Positions 35,484-45,700 of a DNA stretch of 64,000 bases are shown in pieces (the first letter of the stretch is position 1; the number at the start of each line of letters is the position of its first letter). The stretch is from Aptenodytes patagonicus (taxonomy: Eukaryota; Chordata; Aves; Sphenisciformes; Spheniscidae): positions 1 through 64,000 of the forward strand of contig NW_027472196.1 in assembly GCF_965638725.1 (NCBI RefSeq), given 5' to 3'. The notes under the pieces were generated by a model. The model was not told where the DNA came from. It ran no database searches and was given only the letters and a program-made list of their open reading frames with translations. Both the position numbers and the translations under genes were made by a program.

Positions 35484-37189
35484 ACCCCATAACCCTAGCA
35501 AACTGTAACCCTAGCACATTGTAGCCCTAAGATATCAAAAAATTGAACACAAACTCCCCGGAAATCTCTGCCAGGGACTTCAGGTGGCCCGGATTTCAGA
35601 CATCACAACTCTGAAGTGGGAGTGGGACAGAGCCACCGGGATGTCACCAGCATCCATCTTCACATCATCCATCACACCCTGAAAAAGTGCCCGGGTTAAA
35701 CACCCCCAGGGGAGAAAGGCTGAGGCACTCGGGAGACTTTGAACCAGCCAGCCATGACCACGGGGCTTCAGCTCATCATTTCTGTGTCAGAGCCACCAGG
35801 CAGATGACCCCGTCCTCCTTGAGACGCCCCTTGGGGCAGCCGCACCTAGTGCCGGGTGGCTGGATACAGCCTTTGCTCTATGGGGAGGTACTTCCTGGGA
35901 GCAGGATCTCTCACGGGGGCACGGGGAAACCCTCTTCAGGCCTGGATGTCTGAACAACATCTCTGCGCTGCTCCATATCTCACCAAAACCAGGGGTGGAG
36001 GAAGGCTGCTTTGGTGGCCTCCAAGAGAAACAGCTCACCTGGGCTGCTCTGCGGCCACCGGGCGCCTTTGCTGTCAGGTGGGTCTCAGTGCTGCTCTGCA
36101 ATCGGCTGTCACCTCCCTGCAGGATGCTCTCCAGCGCATGGTACGTCTCCATTTGTCTACCCTGTGGACAAAGATCGAAAGGGAGGGATGGGGTTTGCTT
36201 TGCCCCCATTCCCAGGGCGCCACAAGAGAGACCTGCCACCCCCAAATCAGCTGTGTGACGTGGACACCACGTACGAGCTGCACACGTGGGTCAGGACGGC
36301 TGTGGGGAACGGGCAAGCCATTCTGCGGTGCCCTCAGCGCTGGCAGAAAGCAGAGCTGGAGACAATGGGGGGAAGCCCAGGGCAGCTGGCAGCCGGCGGT
36401 GGGGCGCGGCAGGGTGCAGCACCCGCAGAAATTCCCCGCTTCTTGACCCTCCGCCCCAGGGCTGCAGCACAGGGCTGGCACCAGCTGGGGCTTCGCTGGG
36501 AAAAAACAGGTAGGGGTGACCCTGACACCCTGCACGTGTACCTGGCCCCACGATCGGACAACCTGTTCCTCTGCCGATCGCCACCACGGGATCCAGAAAG
36601 CAGCACTGCTGGCCATGGCATGGTCCGGAGCCATCTCTCATGGATGAGTCTTTAACCAGCAGGCCTAAAAAGAAGAAAAATTGCCCAGAAGAATTAGGCT
36701 GTTCTCAAGGTTTTGCAGGCCGTATGGTTTTTTGAGCTGCCTGCTGGTGCCGTTCCTGGGGAGTGCTCAGGAAACAGGGCGGCTGCCTGTACCTGCAGGC
36801 AGGTGGTGGAGTGCATGCAGGGGGAGCAAGCGATGGTTTGTGCGGCTGTTGAACAGCTTCGGGCTTTAAACGTGTCCAACCTGGTACGCCTGGTTCCTTT
36901 TTCCTTGCAGGTTGTATTTAGAGCTTAAACAGTACTTTTTTAAAAGCAATATCAACAACTAACCAAACAAAAAAAACAGCTGGGAAATTTTTTTCCTCCC
37001 AGCTGGGCTTTTCTTCCCCAGTCCTGGCCACTCTCCAAGGCAACAATCGTCACCAATATTGGGGCACAGGATTGGGCCTAGGGCAGGGCTTTTGCAGGCA
37101 GCACATTTCTTGAGGCTCCCGGTAATGCAGTTCCTGGGGAATGCTCAAGAAATGGGGGCAGTTGCCCATAATTGCTAGTTTTGGTCTCC
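35484..37189. other. Unassigned GC-rich stretch with a local duplication
   Basis: Short tandem units like AACTGTAACCCTAGCACATT follow the LTR. From 35690 to 36660 the sequence is GC-rich with overlapping frames on both strands, but I could not assemble exons or recognise a family. The segments 36707-36800 and 37087-37180 are diverged copies (shared GTTCCTGGGGA and TGCTCAGGAAA-like words) about 380 bp apart. Confidence 0.45.
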
Positions 37190-37628
37190 CCCCATCGCTC
37201 TCTGTCCAGCTCCCTGCCCCAGTTTTTAATTCCTCCCTCTCTGTCTTTAGCCCATCGCTATTTTTTTCTTTCTCTGTCCGGCTCTCTGTCTGTCTTTTCT
37301 AATTCCTCCCTGTCTGCCCTATAGCCTGTTGCTATTTTTCTCTTTCTCTACATATCTCTCCCCCGCTCCCACCCCTCTCTTTTTTCTATCACAGTGTCCG
37401 CCTTCCTGGCCTTATTTTCCCTCTCTGTCCTGCAGCCTCTCCCCTCTTTCCTGCCTGTCTCCCCTGCTCAGCTGGCTGGGCCTTCTCTCTTCTCTCTGGG
37501 CCTCCATGCTGCTCCCCATCCCCTTTTGCTCTTCCTCCGTCTCCATCCTGGTGGCCATCACTGTTCTGTCCTTCTCCGCCTCCTGGTCCTCATCCACATC
37601 CCCGTTTCTCAGTCTCTCTGCATTCTTT

Positions 37629-38172
37629 TGTTTCACAAATTCGTTCGAGTAGTATATTCTTTATTTGCAGCGCGCTGGATGCACGGGGGATCTCTCCGCC
37701 TATCGTGCATGCCTACGACAAAAGTCACATTATATTTATACAATTGAATAATCAATATTCTAATAATGCCTATACATATTTATTATCTGACCACGCCTAC
37801 CCACGCTTCTTATGCTAATTAGTTGCGCCTGCGCAGATCTTCTAAATAATTCGGGGCTGGGGTCGTTCCGATGAAGGCTGGTAGTCTTCCTCGTCCCCTT
37901 TCACCTAGTTGGCACCAGGTTTCTGCTGATCCTTGAATATTTTTTGTCCTTATCTTTAACTATGTTGTTGACTGTTGGGATGTTCCTCTGCACTTGTCGG
38001 ATCCTCTCATTATCTAATCTTAAGGTTGTTTTGTGGTTCCTGTGTTCTTTTGTCTTCAGAAGGACATAGTTAATGATTTACGCAAACATCTGTTCCTTAT
38101 TAAACACATGTCAGAGTATATATAAGAAGCTATATGTATCATAAATTATATAGCCTTAATTAACCAAATACA
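37629..38172 (-). mobile_element. Solo LTR (family E) in the pyrimidine minisatellite
   Basis: Runs from TGTTTCACAAATTC to CCAAATACA. Flanks are TTCTTT (37623-37628) and TTCCTT (38173-38178), a 6-bp target duplication with one mismatch, the size usual for ERVK-type and alpharetroviral integrases. A reversed AATAAA near 37661 (TTTATTTGCAG on the plus strand) shows minus orientation. Both outer flanks are the same satellite, which supports a clean insertion. Confidence 0.82.
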
Positions 38173-38700
38173 TTCCTTGTTTTCCATCACTTTCCTGTCC
38201 TTCTCTTGCTCTGTGTCCTGCTCTCTCTCCCGGCCTCTCTCTTCCTCTCTCCCTTTCCTTTTCCCTCTCACCCTTTCCCCTCTGTCCCTCTGTCCTGCTC
38301 CCTGTCCCATTTCTCTGTCACTCCCCTCTCCTGCTGCCTCTTTTGTCTCTCTGCCCCCCTGTCCCGCTCCCTCACCCTGCCTGTGTCTGACCGTCCCTCT
38401 GCCCTCCTTCCTGCCCTTCTCCTTCTCTCTCCCTCCCTCTCTCCGGCTGCTTATCGCTGTTTTTCTTCCTGCTCCCCGCTGTCCCCCCTCCCTCCATCTC
38501 TTTCCCTCTCTACCCTTGTGCCGGCTCCTCACCAGTATTTCTCCTTCCTCCACTCCCTGCCCAGCTCCCCCCTGTTCTCCTCGTCCCTCTCTCCGTCTCC
38601 CGTCCCTCTCTCTGTCTCCCATCCCTCCCTGGCCACCCCACCACCCTGCCCCACCCCTCTCTGCCGCTCTCTCCCCCTCTCCTCCCCCTCCTCCCTGCTC

Positions 38701-39070
38701 CACCTGGGCTCCGGGGCCTGGGCCTGGGCAGCTCCGGGGCAGATGGCCGGGGCCTCGGGGGGGCGGGGCCGGGCCGGGGGGGACGGTGTCCCCGCAGGAT
38801 CAGACGGCAGGAAGGAGCACCCCGCAGCATGCTGGGAGCTGTAGGCCTGGGGCACAGGGCTGCCAGGCAGCCATGTTGCTCTCGGGAGGTGCAGTCTCTG
38901 CTCCAGCTGTGGCTCGGCTGAGGTGAGGGCCAGGGCCTCTCAGGCTGCATCTGGCTCTGGTTTGCGTGGGCTGTCTCTGGCCTTGCTCTCCTGGCGGCGT
39001 GGGCGAAAAGGGACACGTGGACAACTACTGGCTTTGCAGAGGAGCTGCCGCGGCTGAAGCTGAAGAAGCC
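38701..39070 (+). promoter_or_regulatory. CpG-rich promoter-like island with a ZNF143-type site
   Basis: A GC- and CpG-rich segment between two satellite arms. GCATGCTGGGAGCTGTAGG (38827-38845) closely matches the reverse complement of the ZNF143/Staf promoter motif. A possible first coding exon follows: ATG at 38873, reading MLLSGGAVSAPAVARL to a GTGAGG donor near 38921. A possible second exon (after TTTGCAG, about 39037-39078) ends at GTAAAG. I do not recognise the product and found no later exons. The promoter reading is fair and the exon reading is weak. Confidence 0.5.
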
Positions 39071-41450
39071 AGAAAAAGGTAAAGCAGCTGGAGAATGAAG
39101 TGAAGGGGATCCCGCCAGCTGCTGCCTCCAGCTGCAGGCAAGAGGCAGCTGGCCTCTCTGGGTGAGGAAGGGTCCCTCTGAGTAGTCCTCAGCAGACCAG
39201 ATCGCCAACGTGCACCGCGGGGTATAAGGAAGGAAAATTACAGTACGGCCATGTAGTGTGTGTGTGCGTGCGTGTGCATGGCTGTGTATCCAGGAAGCCT
39301 CATGTTGTAAGAGCTGTGAGACACCAATACGTTCTCTTAGGTGGAGGACAGGCAAGCAACTGGAGCTACAGAAGAGGAAGGGAGGAAAAGACAGACATGG
39401 AAAGAAGTGCCTGAACTGTAAAATTTGCCTGGCGGTGCAGGGAGTCAGAGCTCCAGTGAGTCCTGGGCCCTTGGGGCCATGTCACCCCTCTTCTGCATCT
39501 CAGTACCTCCCTGACCCCTCCCCTTTCCCTCTGTGTAATTTTTCTTGCTCCTCTGTGCCTCTCTTCCTCTCTATTATTGTGCTCTGCTCCCTGTCCCGCC
39601 TTTCTCTTTTCTCCAAGTGCCTCCCTCTCTCATCCTACCTTTCCCTTTCCCTTCCTCATCGCCCCTCTTTCCTGCCCCCTGTGCCTCTTTTTTCCTGTCT
39701 CTCTCTGTCCTGCAGGCCATTGTGGTTTTTTCCTTCTCCATCTCTTTGTCCTGATCTGCATCCCTCTCTTTTCCCCCAGAGTCTCTCTGGCCTGCTCCCC
39801 GTCTTTTGTCTCTTTCTGCCTGTATGTCCTGCTCCCTGTCCTTGTCCTCCCCTCTCCCTCATTCCTTCTGCTTCTTTCTTTCTCTCTCTCCACTGCTCTG
39901 TCCTGTTCACTGCCGCTGTTTTTTCATTCTGTATCCCACTGTCCCTGTCCTCCTTCCTGTTCACCTCCGCTCTCTCTGTCCCTCTCTGCTGCTCCCTGAC
40001 CATTCCCCCCACCCTCCTCCATCTCTCTGCAGGGCTCCTGATACCCCTCTCCCTTTCTCCAGCTCTCTGGGCTGCTCACCGGCCTTGGTTTTCTCTTCCT
40101 CTTTGTCGTTATTCTTGTCTGTTGGTCTGTCCTGCTCCCTGCCCCATTGTTTCTCGCTATATCCCTCTGTCCTGCTCCCTGCCCCTATCCCTGCCTGTGT
40201 CCTTTTTTTACTCCCTCTCTGTCTTGCTGCCCGCCCCAGGCTTTTTTTGCAATCTCTATCCTGCCCCTGGCCCTTATTTTCCTTTCTCTTTCCGGCTCCC
40301 TCTCCCTGCCTCTTTTCCTCTTTCCCTGCTGCTTCTTTCTCCAGCTCTGTCCAGATCCCCGTCCCTTTTTCCCTCTTGCTGTCCTTCTGTCCTTTTTCTC
40401 TTTTCTGTCTTTCTCTCTCTGTCCCCTTCCCTGTCCCATCCTTTCTCACTATATCCCCTTGTCCAGCTGGCTGCTCCTTCTTTCATCTCTCTCTTGCTCT
40501 GTTTTTTCTTTCTCCATCTCTCTGTCCCGCTGCCCATCACAGTTGGGTTTGTCCTCCAATGCTGTCCTGCCCCCTGTTCCTTTTCTCTCTCTCTGTCACT
40601 CTCTCTTGCTCCCTGTGCCTTTAATTCCTCCATCTCAGTCCTGCAGCCCGTCACTATTTTTTCCTCTGCCATCCCTTTGTCCTGCTCCCTGTCCTTGTCT
40701 CTCCTCCCCTTTGTCCTGCTGCCCATCGCTTTTCCCCTTTCTGCTCCATCTCTCTGTCCTGCTCCCTGCCCCTCTCATTCCCTCTCCGTTTCTCTGTCCT
40801 TCTCCCTGTCTCTCCCCCGCCCTATTTTTCTGTCCTGCTCACGCTTCAGGTTTTCCACTCTCTTTCTCACTCTGTCCTGCTCCCTGTCGCTGCTATTCCT
40901 CACTCCATCTTTGTCCTGCAGCCCAGTGCTGGTTTTTTGGTCTTCATCTCTCTCTCCTGCTGCCCAGTCCAGGCTTCTTTACCTCCATCTGTGTCCTGCT
41001 CCATGTCTCTTATTTTTGCCTGTCTTTCCCTTTGTCCTAGCTCAAGGGAGCTCATTGCTATTTGCAATAGCTCATTGCTATTTCCGCCCCCGCCTTCTTG
41101 GTCTCTTCATCCAGATCTTACCCTCTCTTTATTTCTCAGTCCCTTTGTTCTGTTCCCTGTCCTTCTTTTTCTCTCTCCATCTGTACATCCTGCTCCCTGT
41201 CCCTGTCTTTCTCTATCCCCTCTTCCTCCTTCTTGTCCTCCCCCCGCCACTGCCCCTCTGTCCTGCTCCTCGACCCTACTTTTTCTTTCTCCGTGTCTCG
41301 TCAGGGCTCCTCGTCCCTATTTGTCTTCATTTCTCCATCTCTCTAGCCTTTTCCCTGTATGTTTCTTTCTCTCTCGGCTCCTCTGTCTTCTCTCTTGTCT
41401 GATTTGTTTCTTTCTAGTCCTCTGTCCTTCTCCCCCTCAGCTTAAACTGA

Positions 41451-42743
41451 ATGACCAGGTGTCCCCGTGCTCTGGTATTTCCTTTAGCATTGCCCTAGGG
41501 AAGATCTGTGTTTCTACGGCTGGGGATCATTTAGGAGCTGGTCTCCTTATGTAGATGGCAGAGCTAGGTGTAGTTAAAGCAGAGGTTATTCTCAGCTGCT
41601 GCTCTATGCATCTTGTTGAAAGAGCAGGCTGTGGGCCTTATTTTGAAAGAAGGTTTCTTGTTCTGCTCTTACTGCTCCTCGGGACGCTGCACAGGACTGG
41701 TGTTGGGGTCTGGAGGGACGGATGGGACCTGCTGTGCTTCCTAGTAAATGTGAACTGAAGTTGTCCTAATGTACTCAAATGAAGCCAGACTGGCTGCATA
41801 TGGTTTTCTTCCCAGCTCCAATTCCAACCTACGTGCTCAGCACTAATGAACAAGAGACTGAGTGCTATTTTCCAGATGTCAGTGGCTGCAAATTAGCTGA
41901 GGACATGACTTAGGTAACGGGGTAGGTGGTCTGTGATAAGGGATGTGTACTTGCATGACTCTGCTTTCACGAACGTTTTCTGATCTTGCCACTTCAAAGC
42001 CCTTCCTTTCCCTGGAAATTGTAAGATGGCATTTCTTATTCTGGGGCTCAGACTGGAGTTGGACTTAATGTTGAACAGCTGATAGAATGGGCTCCATAAA
42101 ATGTGAATAAGAACCCTGCTTTTTTGTTGTTTTCTAAGGCGCTCTCAACTTCGGTAAGCAAGTGGAAGAGTGGTTGAAAGAGTCTGTTTTTTGAGAGTAA
42201 CGTATGCCTGTAGCGTGCCCGTCTTTGTATGGTGAAGGTTTCCTACCTGAAGTATGATTTTGCTGGGCTGTGAGGCTGTATTGGAGTAGCAGAGGTAAGA
42301 ATTGATGTCTTTAAAGGTAATGAAGCTGTAGCAAAACTAGCGGGAAAAGCTAATTTCTTCATAGAACGCTGCCTGACAAAAATAGTAGCAAGTAAAGGCA
42401 CTTGAAATTGGCTTTTTTATGCAGTCTTCCCTCAGAGCTTTTGATATTGATTGATTTCTGGGAAGCAAGACCTGAGGGCCTGTGCACTGCCGTACGCAGT
42501 GCTGCCTCCCAAAATAGGTCCACCCTTCTCCACTTCTGCTCCTTCCACACTCGTGTAGAACAAGGAAATGCAATAGTGTGCAGATTCAGTAATTCACTGG
42601 CAACGGGTGTACATTGGGGAGGCCTGGCAGAGGGCGTGGCCCGATGGGGCCATGAGGTCACAGAGCCCTGCTTTGATGTGCTGTGCCACGCCAGCTGCAG
42701 GCAATGCTCCAGCAGTGGCGGCAGCAGCAGCAGCGGCAGCAGC
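41451..42743. other. Upstream region of the membrane-protein gene
   Basis: Non-repetitive sequence between the minisatellite and the first ATG of the gene. A GCAGCAGCAGCGGCAGCAGC-type run lies just before the start. An upstream ATG at 42676 is in another frame and overlaps the start codon region, so if it is in the 5' UTR it could lower translation. I see no clear TATA box. Confidence 0.45.
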
Positions 42744-45700
42744 ATGGTGCGAATGTGGGGGGCCATGGTTCTCACCCACCTCCTCCTCCTCCTCCTCCTG
42801 GTGGCCCTGCAAGCCTGGGATGCCCAGGCTGCTCCAAGACGAGTGCAGGGAGCAGGTAGGCAGGCAGGGGGCCAGCACCCAGCCCCGAGCAGTGCGTCAT
42901 GGCATCCACCACACCTCAGCGGGGCGGCAGTGGGGCCAGGGCTAGGGCTGGGCCCAGGAGAGCAGCTGGGCTGGGCCGGGCCGGGCGAGCCAGGCAGGCA
43001 CCACGGTGTGGGCAGGGGGGGGCAGACGCCCTGTGTAGAGACGTAGAGGGGCTGGGGCTGCTTCAGGGACATTTTCAGAGTGAGCAGGGGGGGCGGGAGC
43101 GGCGGCGTGGGGTAAGAAACCTGGTGCTGAGTCCCCATGGGGCCCTCCCTGTCACCCAACCCCGTGCCATGCTGCACATCCCAGACAGGCGTGCTCAGGA
43201 GATTTCCGCTCAGGAAAACAGGAGTGTTTCTGCTCTAGTCCTGCAGCCCTGCTCCCCTTGGATGAACCGCAGGTCCCCAGCCCGCAGGAATGTGCAGGGG
43301 TAGTGCTGGTGCAGCCTTTCACAGGCTCTTCTCCACGAGAAGCATGGACGATCACTTTTTCCTCCAGTTTCCTCCTTCCTCTGCGTGCATGGAAACTTCT
43401 CTGATCTGTGCTTGATTCCAGATGATGGCATTGGCAGTGCTTATCGAGCTTCTCAGCTGGATCCTGGTTATGAGCCTTGGGGGCGTCCCAGAGGTAAGTT
43501 GCCAATGTCTGTCTGCTTGAGGGAGTAAGCACTTAGGTTTTAATAGGTTATTCATGTGCAATTTTACCTAAGATCCTCTTAAGGCCTTCCAAGAGCTTTT
43601 TGTGCCTTGGGGGTGTTGCACAGATGAGTCATGAATATTTCTTTACCTGAAGAGCTGCTAGGTCTTGGCAAAAAGGTCACCCATGTTCCTTTTTAGCTGT
43701 GGGAACCTACACCTTTGTACGTGTCCCGTGTCATTTACCTCACCCGCTTCCAGTCACTGCAGGTGACTAAGGAAGAAGTAGATCACAACATGCAGTGGAA
43801 ACTCTTCTCACCTGTGTTTGATTACCTGTTTGGTTCCTGCAGTCCATGTTGATCAAGCCACTCAGGGGAATCCTGTTCCTGAGCCTGGGGGGCATCCCAG
43901 AGGGCATCCCAGATAGTTCAGCCTTCCAGTGGCCAGCAGGCTCTTCTCTACAAGAATAATCATTTTTTCCTCTGGTGCTACATGCTCCCACTTTAGTGCG
44001 GGCTTCCTTTTGTGTGCGTGAGAGGTCTCCTGGTAAGAAGGCCCTGAGCGGCCCTATGTTTGTCCGTCTGGTGCTTGAGGGGTGTTGCACGTGGCCTGGA
44101 GACAGTAGTTTGAAAGCTGCCAGGTCCCAGCCAAGAGGTCATCAGGCCCCTCCGCAGCTTTGGAAATGGGTCCAGCTCAGTGATGTGCCCCGGGGGGCTC
44201 TGCCTTGCGAAGCTGTCTTTGCCAGCTGCTCCACCCCTGCACTGCTTCCAGCGCCTGCTGCAAAGCCAGCAGGCACGCTGGGGTTGAGTTTAGAGCTGGT
44301 GTGAGCTCCAGGGAGTTCTTTCTCCGGACAGCTCCATGCCTGCTTAGTGGCCACTGCGGGCACCTGGTAAATGTTTGCAAGATGCTCCTGAGCGGAAGGG
44401 AGAGTGGAATGCTCTGGAGTAGTCCCGTGTTTGAACTGCGTTCACTGTCGTTCAGATCTGAAGAAGTATATTGAAATATTTCACGGGACCTGCTCTGTCC
44501 TGTGTTCGTTTATGGATGTGGTTGCAGACGATGGTTATCCAGCTTCTTGGCTGGGTTCCAGGACTGACCCGCAGGGAAGTCGTGTGGGTATGTCAAGGCT
44601 TTTTACTTCCTTTGAGAGCTGCCAGCTCAAAGTCCAAAGTCAGGCAGGTGCCTCTGCAGGTGTGAGACTACAGACCTGCATGGGTGTGCCATGTCATTAC
44701 GTGACCCCCTTATGTGTTCTGCTATTCAGTTGTGACGATGTAGATCAGAACGTGTGATGGTAACTTCTCGTGGGTGTTTGGTTGCAGATGTGGCCAGAGG
44801 GAGGGCTTTTTCTTGGCTGAATCCCGTGCTGGATCCCAGCTGGCATCCCAAGGGTGAGTAGTCAGTCTTTATTGACTTCACAGAATAAGCACTCTTTTTC
44901 AATATTTTATTCATGTGACATTTACCTTCATGCTTTCTGTTAGTGTCCTCAAGGGGAAAGTCTAAAGCTAAAATAGGGAAGTATTCCCAAAAGGTATCTG
45001 AAGTTCCAAAGGAAATCCTGAAAGACTTGGAGAAAGCAGCCCCTGGTTAGTATATTTCACTCTGTTAACCGTACGACTTGGGAAGCTGAGGTTTTAGATT
45101 CATGTATGGACGTGCTGTAGCCTACACGGCAGGAAAGGATCAGTCAGAGCCTCGCTGCAGTGACACTCGATTTCACGCCTTGCATGGGCTGGTGAGCCAC
45201 AGAGATGGTCCAGCACGGCATCTGCTACCAGTTGTGGTTCAAGCTGAGCCCCAGGGACAGCTGCTGCCCTAGTTGTACCACTGCTGGCCAGAGCTGCTTT
45301 GTGCAGATGCTGGTATCCAGATGTCAGGAACTGGCGTGTGCTGAATTTGTGTTCAGCTCATGCGCAGCCCATGGGCAAGTTCCAGGCAGGAGTGATGTCC
45401 CAAGAAGTCTTGGCTGCCCTTTCCTAATGTTGGAAGTCAGGTGCAGATGCTGATTTCGTAGGCATTTCTGTCTGTGATTGATTTTCAGCCTGCAGACCGA
45501 TAGCTGTGGTGGGACGAGTGTGACTGTTGGTGGTGCTCCCAGAGTGCGTGAGGGACTTGCGGAGGAGCTAATAGCTCGTGAGCCATGAGAGGGCCAGCAC
45601 CCTGCCAGTTGCTGGAGGGGAGAGGGCCCTTGGGTGGCGGAGAGGATGCGCAGGCAGATTTGTGTCACTGGGACTGGCAGGCTTTGCCTGGCCTACAGGC

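Larger units (their letters stand above)
37190..41450. repeat. Pyrimidine-rich minisatellite, two arms
   Basis: Units of roughly 40-60 bp built around CTCTCTGTCCTGCTCCCTGT and a CTTTTTCTTTCTCCATCTCT-type half fill 37190-37622, 38179-38700 and 39470-41450. The two interruptions are the LTR (37629-38172) and the GC-rich island (38701-39469). A 714-codon plus-strand frame (39258-41402) consists of Ser/Pro/Leu/Cys repeat translation and is rejected as a gene. This satellite differs from the GGA type by its phased CTGTCCTGCTCCCTG words. Confidence 0.82.

Noticed and set aside
36074..36655. GC-rich overlapping frames as a coding gene
   Set aside because: Frames overlap on both strands, no family is recognised and no consistent exon set could be built.
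39258..41402. 714-codon plus-strand frame
   Set aside because: Translation of the CTGTCCTGCTCCCTG minisatellite; its first part crosses unrelated sequence and it has no domain.
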